Source: Algisphaera agarilytica
GTDB lineage: Bacteria > Planctomycetota > Phycisphaerae > Phycisphaerales > Phycisphaeraceae
Reading direction: 5' to 3'
DNA: 64,000 nt
Assembly (NCBI RefSeq): GCF_014207595.1
Contig: NZ_JACHGY010000001.1
Span: forward strand, 310,001-374,000
A program made the position numbers and the translations under genes. Of this stretch, positions 29,963 to 40,017 are shown in pieces; the first letter of the stretch is position 1, and every line of letters starts with the position of its first letter. A model generated the notes under the pieces. The model did no database searches, was not told the origin of the DNA, and saw nothing but the letters and a program-made list of their open reading frames with translations.

Positions 29963-30433
29963 CCCAGTTCCTGCCGCTGTCGCAGACCGCAGGTTAGACG
30001 ACTGGGAGATGCAGAATTCATGACAAAATCGTATTTGGATTACGTGTTTGCCCCATTATGATGATCTAAAGTCTGGATTTGGTTTTAATCCAGGCTTGAA
30101 TTCTCAGTCTCTTGTTTAGGTCAAACCCCTCTGGAACTTACCCTAGCTGAGCCCACGAGAAAGTCAGGCCTACGGTCTTCGTAGACCTATCTGACAGCCC
30201 CCATTCTTCTCTAAACAGTTGTTTTTGTACGGAAAATTTCAAATTTGATGGATTCAGGCACCTTTGGCCTTGCGTTTGGTTTCAAACACGGTATATTATT
30301 GTAGACAATTGACACTCAACGTATTCGTTTATTTTTCTTCTGTTAGCCAGCTCCCGCTCGGGTCTGCTTCTCCCCATTTCTCCGACCCACATGTTCACTG
30401 AACCTGTGCGTCAAAACGTGATCGAGTACCGCC
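29963..30433. other. Long non-coding spacer with hairpins
   Basis: A 470-base, AT-richer stretch without a convincing gene. It holds a hairpin CTGGATT/AATCCAG (around 30073-30095), a larger hairpin GTCAG-GCCTACG-GTCTT-CGTAGACC-CTGAC (about 30164-30196), and a likely promoter at 30270-30297. The spacer ends at the 30434 pseudopilin-like gene, leaving a leader of about 130 bases. Confidence 0.5.
30270..30297 (+). promoter_or_regulatory. Promoter of the 30434 pseudopilin-like gene
   Basis: TTGCGT at 30270-30275 and TATATT at 30292-30297 with 16-base spacing. Confidence 0.5.
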
Positions 30434-31312
30434 ATGCATACACATACCCCTTCATCGACTCACTCGCGTCATCACCAAGGCTTTACGCTCATCGAGCTGC
30501 TCGTAGTCATCAGCATTATTGCTCTGCTGATCGGCATCCTGCTGCCCGCTTTGGGTGCGGCACGTCGGCAAGCCCGAATTGTCGCATGTGCGACACAGCA
30601 ACAGCAGATCGGCCGGGCGCTTGCCGCCTACCAAGCCGACAGCGATGACTTTTTCCCCTATATGTCCATTTCAACCGACGGTACCGGCCGGGTTTCTGCG
30701 GGCTTTGCGGATGAAATGTCCTGGGACGGTAGCTTGGGACGCGGCGGCTACGACGGCCGGGCGTTGACCGATATTCTGCAATATCGTCGTAACCCTGACG
30801 CCGAATTTGGACTTTACACCTGCCCGTTCGATGAAGCTTCTCGCCCGGGTATCGAAAAAGTTCGCTCCTATGCCCTTAACGCCGGCGGTGTGAATAACTA
30901 CGCCCCGGGCTTGACCATGAGCGAAGACCGAGCCACTTGGCCATGGCAAAAAGGTGCTTCAATCGCTGCGACTCAGCGTGTGATTGAGATCACCAAACCC
31001 AGCAACACGATTATCCTCTCCGACGCTCGCGTGCTCTCCCCGCCGGCCACCGACACCTCGCAAGCCAGCAACTGGCTCGGACGTCACAACGGTGGATTCA
31101 TTATTCCTAACGCACACAACCCCACCGGTGCTGCCGCGACCACCATCGATCACCACCGCATCGACGATGGTACCGGAGCCAGCGCCAAATACCGTCCCAA
31201 CTATCTCTTCGGTGACGGCCACGTCGAAAACCTTGATGTGAACGTGACGTTTGAGAACGCTCTGGCCTTCCCCGGCAACTTGGATGGCTCCATGTGGGAT
31301 GTAACCCAATAA
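30434..31312 (+). CDS. Prepilin-type N-terminal domain protein, DGH-type C-terminus
   Basis: A 292-residue pseudopilin-like protein. The leader MHTHTPSSTHSRHHQG precedes the cleavage motif and hydrophobic helix FTLIELLVVISIIALLIGIL. Downstream features include CATQQQQIGRALAAYQADSDDFFP, an IIDHHR-like histidine cluster (TIDHHRIDDGTG) and NYLFGDGHVENLD, the counterpart of the DGH motif at the end of the 26106 product. Such proteins probably assemble in, or are exported by, a type II/type IV pilus-like machine. The next gene, 102 bases on, is probably co-transcribed. Confidence 0.85.
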   Translation: MHTHTPSSTHSRHHQGFTLIELLVVISIIALLIGILLPALGAARRQARIVACATQQQQIGRALAAYQADSDDFFPYMSISTDGTGRVSAGFADEMSWDGSLGRGGYDGRALTDILQYRRNPDAEFGLYTCPFDEASRPGIEKVRSYALNAGGVNNYAPGLTMSEDRATWPWQKGASIAATQRVIEITKPSNTIILSDARVLSPPATDTSQASNWLGRHNGGFIIPNAHNPTGAAATTIDHHRIDDGTGASAKYRPNYLFGDGHVENLDVNVTFENALAFPGNLDGSMWDVTQ

Positions 31313-31414
31313 GTCTAATCTTCGATTTACACCAAACTGTCCAATCAATAGATTAAAACTGCACAGGCCTGGCGGGCAATCTCCCGGGGCCTGGGATCCC
31401 ACCTTGGTTAATTC

Positions 31415-31954
31415 ATGGAAAAGAACAACATTATCAAGCTGAGCGTTTCAGCAGCAGTTCTGGTTCTCGCCGCGATTCTCTTGATTAATAATCTTGGTAA
31501 AGCCGGTTCCCAACCCGATTCGAGATACTTCATTGATCTCGCCACCCAAGAACTCCATGTCGGCGACGCTGGTTTAGTCCCGCCCACCATGGAACTCGGG
31601 GGGGCGGAATGGGACTACGAAGGCATGGGAACCGCAGGCAGTGTGGTCGAAGCCATGATCTTCGGTTGCGGCGGGACCCACGACAAAGTGAAGTTCAAGT
31701 CTGTTCAAGATATCCAAGATAAGGGCGCGAAGCTTGGCTTCGTTCGGCGTCTGACGCCGATTGCCGCAGAAGTCGCGAACACCGAAGAGCCGACGGCAGA
31801 GCAAATCATGCAGATGGGGCAAGCCCCGTATGTCCATGCTTCGCCGGAAGGCAAGACTTGGTACTCCGAGTTGAGTCCCGATGGCCGAAAGCTGGCGAGT
31901 GATTTTTCGGGACTGGATTGCACGCCAGAACAAGTCTTCGTCATGCTCCCCTGA
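31415..31954 (+). CDS. Membrane-anchored hypothetical protein
   Basis: A 179-residue protein with a single N-terminal membrane segment (IIKLSVSAAVLVLAAILLIN) and an exported domain: RYFIDLATQELHVGDAGLVPP, then FGCGGTHDKVKF and SELSPDGRKLASDFSGLDC. Two cysteines might be disulfide-bonded. No family known to me. It shares lower GC with the preceding pseudopilin-like gene and is closed by a strong terminator, so the two probably form one transcription unit. Confidence 0.68.
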   Translation: MEKNNIIKLSVSAAVLVLAAILLINNLGKAGSQPDSRYFIDLATQELHVGDAGLVPPTMELGGAEWDYEGMGTAGSVVEAMIFGCGGTHDKVKFKSVQDIQDKGAKLGFVRRLTPIAAEVANTEEPTAEQIMQMGQAPYVHASPEGKTWYSELSPDGRKLASDFSGLDCTPEQVFVMLP

Positions 31955-31981
31955 ACCATACACCCAAACGTGTGAATACTT

Positions 31982-32010
31982 AAAGAGCCCCCGCCATGGG
32001 GGCTCTTTTC
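31982..32010 (+). terminator. Intrinsic terminator
   Basis: AAAGAGCCCCC (31982-31992) pairs with GGGGGCTCTTT (31998-32008) around GCCAT, followed by TC. Confidence 0.88.
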
Positions 32011-32198
32011 ATTTATCCAAGCATCCGTTTAGACCTTATTGGATTTCGGGCTATTGAGAAACATAGGCCATATATCCCTACCGCATGCCATTCTCCGTGC
32101 AGGTTCACAGAACGGCTCCCCTCAAGACATTGAACTGAAACTCAAAAGGCCCAGCTCTCTTGATCATTGGATTGCCAAAGAGCGAACGCTCGGCGGAT

Positions 32199-32237
32199 AG
32201 CGGATCGTGTGCATCGGCCCATACGATCCGCTTTTTC
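32199..32237 (+). terminator. Orphan terminator hairpin
   Basis: AGCGGATCGT (32199-32208) pairs with ACGATCCGCT (32223-32232), followed by TTTTCTTT. There is no protein gene in the 190 bases upstream, so it may end a small RNA or read-through from 31954. Confidence 0.7.
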
Positions 32238-32633
32238 TTTGCGCCGTCGTCCTCGACCCGCGTGTTTGGGGGTGGCTACGCGATTACGCGGTAGTCCATC
32301 GTGTCTGTTGCCGGCAAGGTGGCTCACCGACGAACGCCGAAACCCCCGCACTTCAAGACGCGAACCCGGCCCTCCCGACGCGCCCGGCGAGACAGTCCTT
32401 GCCTGCCACCGCCCCGCCGCCGTCGGGTGCCGATACATCTCCCTCCATCAAGGGATGCGGCGATTGGGGTGTGCGCATGGCGATGACGTTTGCCCGGTGG
32501 GTAGCGATTCAAACCCTGTGTCCCACAACAGATGAAAATTCTTGCTGGCTTGCCGATTTCACGCCTCTTGTTGTCACCGTTGTGCGCACACCACAAGCGG
32601 TTCCCGCTTACCCATCAAGAGTGCCGCTTTCAG

Positions 32634-32731
32634 TCCCCTCCCTTGAGGGAGGGGTTAGGGGGGGGCCATGCGCTCTCACCGCACACACGGGGCGGCACCC
32701 CCACCCAACCTCCCCCTCAAGGGGGAGGAGT
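32634..32731. repeat. 98-bp palindromic repeat, family F (copy 2)
   Basis: CCCCTCCCTTGAGGGAGGGG at the left, GCACCCCCACCC and CTCCCCCTCAAGGGGGAGGA at the right; same ends and near-equal length as 17512-17611, with a different centre. Confidence 0.85.
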
Positions 32732-32893
32732 CAAGACACGCGATACCAAGCTAATCAGTGCGGCCTCAAACAAGTTTAAGGATGGTTAGCGATAGCCCGT
32801 GCGCTGCACCTTCGTCGCCCGTGCCGCATAAGCAACCCGAGGGTATAGTCTTGCTGTCACACACTCCCCCTCCCCTGAAATGAAAGCCGAGCC

Positions 32894-34123
32894 ATGAAGA
32901 CGCTGGAGATCAACAGCTTCCTCGCCGTGACCCTCGGCCTGCTCGTGTACTTCCTCGGGGGCTTCCTCACCCGGCACGTCGCGTTCCTGCGCAACTACAA
33001 CATCCCCGAGCCCGTCTCCGGCGGGCTGGCCGCCGCGGTCGCCACGGGTGTCCTCTACGCCCTGGGTACCGAGGTCGTGTTCGATCTCGAAGCACGCGAC
33101 ATGCTGCTGGTGATCTTCTTCACGACCATCGGGCTCAACGCCCGCTTCGCCGACCTCAAGGCGGGCGGCAAGATGTTGGGCGTGCTGCTGGTGCTCACCG
33201 TCGGGTTCATGGTGCTGCAGAACACGGTGGCGTTGCTGGGCGTGATGGCGTTCGATCAGCCCCGGCCGGTGGGCGTGTTACTCGGCACGGCGTCGCTCAT
33301 CGGCGGGCACGGTACGGCCATCGCGTGGGGGCCGACCATCGGCGAGCAGACCGGATTCGAGGCCGCCGCCGAGATCGGCATCGCCGCGGCCACGCTCGGC
33401 CTGGTCTGCGCCTCGGTTGTCGGCGGGCCCATCGCCAAGTTCCTGATCAACCGCAACCAGCTCGAAGCCGGCCAAGCCGACGGGCCCGTCGTCGGCCTGC
33501 CCTACGACAGCGACGACGACAAAACCGAGGCCCAGGCCAAGACGCGCCGCCCACCGCTCGACCACGTCGACCTCATGCGGGCGATGCTCGCGGTGAACGT
33601 CGCGATCATCCTCGGCTACCTCGCCCACCAGGTCATCCTCGACCTCGGGCTCAAGCTGCCGCTGTTCGTGCCCTGCCTGCTGGTGGGGATTGTCTTGTCC
33701 AACACGGTCCCGCCGATTTTTCCGAAGCTGCCCTGGCCGGCACGGACACCCGCGCTCGCGGTGATCTCCGACTACAGCCTGATGGTGTTCCTCTCGATGT
33801 CGCTGATGAGCATGAAGCTGTGGACCCTCGCGGGCCTGGGCGGGCCGCTCGTCGGCGTGCTGGCGTTGCAGGTCGCCGCGGCGGTGCTGTTCATCCTGTT
33901 TGTCGTGTTCCCGTTGATGGGGCGGGACTACAACGCGGCGGTGCTCGGCGCGGGCTTCGCGGGGTTCACGCTCGGGGCGACGCCGACCGCGATCGCCAAC
34001 ATGTCGGCCGTGACCAAACGCTACGGCCCCGCCCCGCTGGCGTTCATCATGCTACCGCTGGTGTCGGCCTTCTTCGTCGACCTGGCCAACGCGTTTTTGA
34101 TCAAGTTCTTTACGTCGCTGTAG
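32894..34123 (+). CDS. gltS: Sodium/glutamate symporter
   Basis: GltS imports glutamate with sodium across the inner membrane. The 409-residue product has about eleven hydrophobic segments and the two family signatures in inverted topology: GTASLIGGHGTAIAWGPT near residue 133 and GAGFAGFTLGATPTAIANMSAV near 352. The N-terminal FLGGFLTRHVAFLRNYNIPEPVSGGL and IFFTTIGLNARF segments are also characteristic. A central acidic loop (DSDDDKTEAQAKTRR) separates the halves. It is convergent with the porin-like gene. Together with gdhA it suggests glutamate use as nitrogen or carbon source. Confidence 0.94.
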   Translation: MKTLEINSFLAVTLGLLVYFLGGFLTRHVAFLRNYNIPEPVSGGLAAAVATGVLYALGTEVVFDLEARDMLLVIFFTTIGLNARFADLKAGGKMLGVLLVLTVGFMVLQNTVALLGVMAFDQPRPVGVLLGTASLIGGHGTAIAWGPTIGEQTGFEAAAEIGIAAATLGLVCASVVGGPIAKFLINRNQLEAGQADGPVVGLPYDSDDDKTEAQAKTRRPPLDHVDLMRAMLAVNVAIILGYLAHQVILDLGLKLPLFVPCLLVGIVLSNTVPPIFPKLPWPARTPALAVISDYSLMVFLSMSLMSMKLWTLAGLGGPLVGVLALQVAAAVLFILFVVFPLMGRDYNAAVLGAGFAGFTLGATPTAIANMSAVTKRYGPAPLAFIMLPLVSAFFVDLANAFLIKFFTSL

Positions 34124-34130
34124 ACCGGGA

Positions 34131-34149
34131 CGGCGATTTAAAATCGCCG
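34131..34149. terminator. Palindrome between convergent genes
   Basis: CGGCGATTTAAAATCGCCG, 8 bases after the gltS stop. It could end both convergent transcripts; its core resembles repeat family H. No strong T-run. Confidence 0.45.
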
Positions 34150-34175
34150 GCTAACGGTTGCGTCCACGACGCAAA

Positions 34176-34922
34176 TTAAAAATACACGCGCAGGCCGATC
34201 TCGCCGCCGACGGCGGCGGTGTCGACCTCGAGGAACTCGTTGCGGATTTTGCCCGAGTCGGTGTAGCGCACGCCGCCGTAGAGCTGCAGGTTGGGGTCGA
34301 TGGTGACGGTCACGCCGGCCATCGCCTGGATGAACAACCCGTCGCCGGAGATCGACGACTCGCTGCCGCCGCTGCCGCTGCTGAAGCTGAACGAGCTGAG
34401 GCGGAAGCCCACGCCCCCGCCTGCGTACACCCCCACAGGGCCGAGCAGGTTGGATTGGTCGTACAGCACGTTGATCGCGAACGTGTGCAGCGACACGTCG
34501 TTGTCCGACACGAAACCCGCGACCGGGTCGGTGTAGGAGTCGTGGCTGAATCGGCGGAACATGTACTCGAACTCCCACGCCAACGGCAGGTAGTCCATCT
34601 TGAACCCCGCCGCCGCGGTCAGCCCGAAGCCGTCGTCCGTGTCGACCCGCTGACCGTCCGAACGGGCCCGCACATCGTTCGTCGGCTCGACGCCCATCAA
34701 CGAGCCGCGGAAGTAGTAGCCCCACACATCCTGCCTATCACCAAGGAGGTCCTGGCCTGTCCACTCGGGCTCGGAGGTGTCGGCATTCGACGCCACGCCG
34801 AGGGCCAGCGCGTTGGACCACGCCCCCGCGTCACCCGCCGCCTGAACCCCCGCGGATTGAGCCAGCGAAGCGCCGCCGAGGGAAACAGCCAAGCAAGAAA
34901 ATAGAAGGTGGCGAATGAACAT
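34176..34922 (-). CDS. Outer-membrane beta-barrel protein
   Basis: A 248-residue exported protein. The signal peptide MFIRHLLFSCLAVSLGGASLAQS precedes alternating amphipathic strands (VWGYYFRGSLMGVEP, LTAAAGFKMDYLPLAWEFEYMF, VGVYAGGGVGFRLSSFSFS, PNLQLYGGVRYTDSG) and ends EIGLRVYF, the aromatic C-terminus of an OmpA/OmpW-like barrel. It is probably an eight- to ten-stranded barrel. Ligand unknown. It is convergent with gltS and stands alone. Confidence 0.8.
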   Translation of the reverse strand: MFIRHLLFSCLAVSLGGASLAQSAGVQAAGDAGAWSNALALGVASNADTSEPEWTGQDLLGDRQDVWGYYFRGSLMGVEPTNDVRARSDGQRVDTDDGFGLTAAAGFKMDYLPLAWEFEYMFRRFSHDSYTDPVAGFVSDNDVSLHTFAINVLYDQSNLLGPVGVYAGGGVGFRLSSFSFSSGSGGSESSISGDGLFIQAMAGVTVTIDPNLQLYGGVRYTDSGKIRNEFLEVDTAAVGGEIGLRVYF

Positions 34923-35004
34923 GAAGACACTCCTGAGCGATCAAAAGACCCCGCCATCATAACGGCGACCGCCTCGCTCGGAACGTCTCGCAGCCCGATG
35001 CGAT

Positions 35005-36915
35005 TCAGTACTCGGGGAACGGCTCGCCGGGAAACTCCTGGTCCCAGAACTGTTTCAGGCGGGTGGCGTTGAACAACATCGCAGACTGGCGGGTGCCCTG
35101 GATCACCTTGTTGGCTGCGTCGGGTTGCTGCTGCAACAACTCCCGGGCCGACTGCACCGCGATGAGGGCTTCGACGCTGCGGACCTGATCGCGTTGGCGT
35201 TGCCAGACGTCGTACATCACACGCTTCGCGCCGGTGCGTTCGTCGTGGGCCGCGTCTTCGACGAAGCGGACAAACTCGTCGTAGTCCAGATCGCCCGACA
35301 GGAAGTTTTTGAATTGCCCCAGGTACTGCGTCCGCAGGTTGCCGGCCTGGGTGTCGTAGGGATTCGTCCGGTCACCGCTGGCGAGCCCTTCGGGGTTGGG
35401 GATGAACGCGGCCAACTCGGCCTTGGGCAGGCCGCCGATCACCATGGGCAGGCGCTCGGCCCGGCGGTTGAACTCCACGTTCACCGAATAGCTCGTGAGG
35501 TACCGCAGGAAGTCCAAGGCCCACGCCTTGTTGGGCGAGCGCTGGGAGATCATGAACTGGCCGCTGCCGTTGGCCTGCGCGTCGCTGGCGGGGTGGGTGA
35601 TGTGGTCGTGCCAGCGTTCGTCGGGGCCGGGCAGGGGGAAGCCCATGATCTTGACGCCGAAGCGGTGGTTCTTGTGCGGCAGGCCGCGGAACTCGGTGGC
35701 GATCTCGCTGGGCAAGAGCGGGTTGTCTTCGGTGACAACGGTGCCCTGCGCCGCATCGAACAGGCTCTTGGCGTCCCACGCGCCGGTGGCGATCATGCCG
35801 GCTTGAGCCGTGACGAAACGCCGCCGGGCCTGCTCGCGGTCGAGGCCGAGGAAGCCCGGGGGGAACTGCTTGCAGATCTCGCGGAGGCAGTCGAAGTACG
35901 CCGCATGGGCCGGGTCCTCGAAGCTCCACCGCCCCGCCATCCACGACAGCCACGCCTCCGAGCCGCTGACCCACGTGTCGCCGTCGTAGTTCATCGACTC
36001 GGCCAGCGTCGAGGTGAACGGCACCGCGTAGCGCTCGGCGAACATCGTGTCCGAGTAGCTGCTGCCCGCGATCGGCACGAGCTGGTCGTTGCCCGTCTGC
36101 TTGCCGATCTGCCAGATCGCTTCGCACACCATCATCAGTCGGCCGAGCGTTTCGGGCACCTCATCATTGAGCACCCACGCGCGCAGCTCGGGCGTGTCGA
36201 CGACGTAGCCGGTCTCGGCATCGCCGGTGCGGTCCCAGACCAGGTCGCGGTACCACGACGGCTGCGGGCTCTGCTGCATCGCCTCGACGAGCAGCGCCTT
36301 GGCGTCCGCGAAGAGGTTCTCGTTGTAAAAAATCTTGACCGAGCCCACAAAGCTGGTGGGCACCGCATAGAAGTCCTGCAGCTCGAGCACGTAGCTCGCC
36401 TGCATGCCATCAATCAACGTGTCCCGCCAGGGCCCGTTGGACAACGCGTCGGCGAGCTCGGGATCGAGCCCTTCGGGCAGGTACTGCGGCGCGTTGTACG
36501 GGTTGGGCTCCAGCCCCGCATCGCCCAGCGAGTCGAAGTACTGCGCGATGCCCGCCCCCTGCGCGATCGCCCCCTTGTCCGGCCCGCCCCGCCCGCAGAT
36601 GTCCGGCGCCGTCCCGCTCACCGCGTGCACATTCAACACCTGGGCGTAGACCCGCTCGGTGATGTCGAGCTGCCGCAGTTCGACGTTGGCCTCCTTGACG
36701 TGCGGCAACGCGTTGTACTCATCCATCACATCCTGCATCGCCTCCCGGAACCCCGGCTCGAGCGACCAGTGCATGAGCTGCACCACCTTCTTCCCATCCC
36801 CCGCATTCTGGCTGAGCGCCCCCTCATCAAACGACCGCGACACCACCGAAAACAGGCTCACAACAAACCCACCCACCAGGAGCACCAGCCCGACCAGATT
36901 CATGTTGAACTTCAT
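35005..36915 (-). CDS. Extracellular solute-binding protein, sugar-type
   Basis: A 636-residue membrane-anchored or exported binding protein, starting MKFNMNLVGLVLLVGGFVVSLF; an upstream start at 36966 would put 17 extra residues before the signal segment. After it, VVQLMHWSLEPGFREAMQDVMDEYNALP and VNVHAVSGTAPDIC resemble family 1 (maltose-type) binding proteins. Later segments KNHRFGVKIMGFPLPGPDERWHD, NKAWALDFLRYLTSYSVN and FKNFLSGDLDYDEFVRFVED fit the same fold. It is unusually long. No permease or ATPase gene is adjacent, although the end of a sugar permease gene lies at the right edge of the window. Confidence 0.8.
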   Translation of the reverse strand: MKFNMNLVGLVLLVGGFVVSLFSVVSRSFDEGALSQNAGDGKKVVQLMHWSLEPGFREAMQDVMDEYNALPHVKEANVELRQLDITERVYAQVLNVHAVSGTAPDICGRGGPDKGAIAQGAGIAQYFDSLGDAGLEPNPYNAPQYLPEGLDPELADALSNGPWRDTLIDGMQASYVLELQDFYAVPTSFVGSVKIFYNENLFADAKALLVEAMQQSPQPSWYRDLVWDRTGDAETGYVVDTPELRAWVLNDEVPETLGRLMMVCEAIWQIGKQTGNDQLVPIAGSSYSDTMFAERYAVPFTSTLAESMNYDGDTWVSGSEAWLSWMAGRWSFEDPAHAAYFDCLREICKQFPPGFLGLDREQARRRFVTAQAGMIATGAWDAKSLFDAAQGTVVTEDNPLLPSEIATEFRGLPHKNHRFGVKIMGFPLPGPDERWHDHITHPASDAQANGSGQFMISQRSPNKAWALDFLRYLTSYSVNVEFNRRAERLPMVIGGLPKAELAAFIPNPEGLASGDRTNPYDTQAGNLRTQYLGQFKNFLSGDLDYDEFVRFVEDAAHDERTGAKRVMYDVWQRQRDQVRSVEALIAVQSARELLQQQPDAANKVIQGTRQSAMLFNATRLKQFWDQEFPGEPFPEY

Positions 36916-37039
36916 GCCGTTCCTCAGAGGGGAAAAGTTCGAGGGCGGCATCGCCGCTTTGAGCATGATATCCGGCCAGATGTCTGCAAACGTTAAGTTT
37001 TGCGATAGATTACTGATTCAATCATTACTGCAAGAAGAG

Positions 37040-38818
37040 TCACGCGTCTATCCATTCAATAAACGATTCTAGAGAATCAAAATGCGCAAGTAATTCAGTC
37101 AAGTCCGACTGTGGATTCAGAATGTCATGCGCCAACCGATTCCAGACTTTCTCATTCTTGCCCCTCTCCCCTAAATAATCCTCAATACAGCCCTTCTTCC
37201 ATATCCAAACATTATGCTGCAAAAGTGATTCATGAATACTGTCAATCGCTGAAAACGCCTCTTGTGTTGATCCGAGCAATGAAAATGCTTGGGAAGCGCT
37301 CATCGATCCACCTTTACAAGGAAGCCCCCTACCATCCAGGTTGAAATCATTGCTAGCACAAAGATCTGAAAAAATTGCGACACACTTTTGGATTTCGTCG
37401 TAACAGTTGTCCAACCACTCGCAATTTTCTGCACGAAATGCAAAATCCAAATCAACAACTGCCTTATGCGGAACTGAAATCGCATCCAAAACCTTTGAGC
37501 ATTTATGGACGCCGCCCGAACCGTCTGGCACCACTAAGGCTTTTTTTGCAAGTGCAAGAGTTTTTCCTGTAACCCGCTCGTACAAGGGCGGGAGGATGCG
37601 TTTTTCAGTTTTACCCTCGGCTAAAACCACGCTATCTGAAAAAAGAACCTCACTTGCATTACTCAACTCAAATATTGTTTGAGTTTGACTTGGATTGTCT
37701 TGCAGCACACCAGAAATCGCATCAGCCAATCTTTTCTTTGATCGAGTCCCATTGAGTCTGTCTCGACGAACTACCAGGGCATTAGGCACATCGTCGCGTT
37801 GAATCATTGATGCGGAATGTGTTGAAAAAACAATCTGGAATGAAGTTTCAGAAAGCGTAACCAATGCTTGCCTTACTTGTTCAACGCCCTGCGGATGCAA
37901 ATATAATTCCGGTTCATCGATAAGCAGCAACGGTGCTGGCTTACTCGAATCAAAATTCTTTGCTGCCAAATAGCAAATTAATGCCATTTGTATTGTTCTC
38001 TGAGCCCCATGCCCCATATTTACGACATCACGCCAAACATCTGAGCCTTTATCCCTAACTTTCAGTGTGCCAGATTTAAAAATTTGCGATATCTCAGGCG
38101 CAGGAATATGGGCCGCAATCTCCACACCAGGAAAAAGAGCGCTGACTTGAGCGTTCGCATGCGTATCGAAATCGATGATTTCTTGCGGCCTCTGTAGTCC
38201 GTCTGCTTCAAGGCGATCACGTATGCCTTCAAGTATCTCACTCAGTTCATCGCCTTGCGATTCGCGAATCGGATCAACTATCAAGCCTAACAACTTAGAA
38301 ATAGTTGTTCCCGACTTACTCTTTGCAACATCTTCAGCAGCATCATCCATCGCATCAATTGGGATGGGCTCTGGAAACATAGCTTGTATGGCTTGACGAA
38401 TACCTGAAACATTCTTCCATGCGTCAGGATCATCCTCATCCGCGACGTCTAAATCACGGATCTCATATGCCGTTTTTGCTGCTGATATTCCTGGCTCTGA
38501 ATGAATGGTTCTAAATCTAATAATTCCGTTTGCACAGAATGGTTCAATTTTTTTTCGATGCGTCGCTCCAAGATTAGATAGCACCTGCTCTGACATACCC
38601 TCAACCGTACCACGCACCTCAACAGCTTGATTAATATCAAAAAAATCGCCCGTTCCTAATGAGAACGGGCGAATAAGCCAAGTAATAGCCGACAGGATAT
38701 TGGATTTACCTGCGTTGTTATAACCTACAAGTGGCGTAAATCGTTCTAGCGCGAAAGACTGTTTCGTTATTGATCGATAATTAAGAACATCGATCTGGGA
38801 CAATCTGTAAACCGTCAT
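37040..38818 (-). CDS. OLD-family ATP-dependent endonuclease (AAA ATPase plus Toprim)
   Basis: A 592-residue protein with an ABC-type ATPase domain: LSQIDVLNYRSI, Walker A LVGYNNAGKSNILSAI (residue 32 on), signature-like MGHGAQRTIQMAL, Walker B LLLIDEPELYLHPQG and FSTHSASMI. It is followed by a Toprim domain with VVLAEGKTEKRILPPL near residue 400 and VDLDFAF near 460. This is the class 1 OLD architecture, as in phage P2 Old and GajA. The coding sequence is far less GC-rich than its neighbours, which suggests transfer. No helicase or reverse transcriptase partner is adjacent, so a solitary OLD defence role is likely but unproven. Confidence 0.88.
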   Translation of the reverse strand: MTVYRLSQIDVLNYRSITKQSFALERFTPLVGYNNAGKSNILSAITWLIRPFSLGTGDFFDINQAVEVRGTVEGMSEQVLSNLGATHRKKIEPFCANGIIRFRTIHSEPGISAAKTAYEIRDLDVADEDDPDAWKNVSGIRQAIQAMFPEPIPIDAMDDAAEDVAKSKSGTTISKLLGLIVDPIRESQGDELSEILEGIRDRLEADGLQRPQEIIDFDTHANAQVSALFPGVEIAAHIPAPEISQIFKSGTLKVRDKGSDVWRDVVNMGHGAQRTIQMALICYLAAKNFDSSKPAPLLLIDEPELYLHPQGVEQVRQALVTLSETSFQIVFSTHSASMIQRDDVPNALVVRRDRLNGTRSKKRLADAISGVLQDNPSQTQTIFELSNASEVLFSDSVVLAEGKTEKRILPPLYERVTGKTLALAKKALVVPDGSGGVHKCSKVLDAISVPHKAVVDLDFAFRAENCEWLDNCYDEIQKCVAIFSDLCASNDFNLDGRGLPCKGGSMSASQAFSLLGSTQEAFSAIDSIHESLLQHNVWIWKKGCIEDYLGERGKNEKVWNRLAHDILNPQSDLTELLAHFDSLESFIEWIDA

Positions 38819-38845
38819 TGTTCCTCCGGAAGTAAGGGAGTGAGT

Positions 38846-39802
<957 letters not shown>

Positions 39803-39806
39803 GGTG

Positions 39807-39845
39807 ATTTAGGGGCTTGGGGGCTTAGGGATTGGAGGCCTGGAT
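39807..39845. repeat. Imperfect heptamer array upstream of sucD
   Basis: Units such as GGGGCTT, AGGGATT and GGAGGCC starting 5 bases from the sucD ATG; C/A/T-rich on the coding strand. Less regular than the other arrays. Confidence 0.6.
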
Positions 39846-39960
39846 TTAAGGCGGGCATCGTAGCATTCTGACGGGGGGTTGGGGGGCGGGATCGGGGAAG
39901 TCTTTGGGGACAGCGGGGTTGGGGAGGGCCGGGATGGAGAAGGGTAGGTCGCCGTGGCGG

Positions 39961-39989
39961 CCCCGGGTCAATGACCCGGGGCTAAAGTT
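39961..39989. repeat. Palindromic repeat, family K (copy 2)
   Basis: CCCCGGGTCAATGACCCGGG then GCTAAAGTT, a counterpart of the recA terminator region at 8498-8525, 28 bases before the 40018 start. Confidence 0.75.
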
Positions 39990-40017
39990 GGGGCGAGGCG
40001 GGTATGCTGGCGGGGGT

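Larger units (their letters stand above)
32011..32893. other. Long spacer without recognised gene
   Basis: Nearly 900 bases. Contents: a terminator-like hairpin at 32199-32237 with no gene before it, a GC-rich 250-base part (32240-32500) whose open frames look random, an AT-richer part, and repeat family F at 32634-32731. I looked for tmRNA, RNase P and 6S signatures and saw none. Confidence 0.45.

Noticed and set aside
32240-32600. Stable RNA (RNase P, tmRNA or 6S) in the GC-rich gap
   Set aside because: None of the conserved sequence blocks of these RNAs could be found on either strand.
32207-32779. 190-residue open frame in the gap before gltS
   Set aside because: It starts in a terminator hairpin and ends across repeat family F; the sequence has no protein-like pattern.
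37040-38818. OLD protein as the A subunit of a Gabija system
   Set aside because: No UvrD-like GajB helicase gene is adjacent; both neighbours are housekeeping or transport-related genes.
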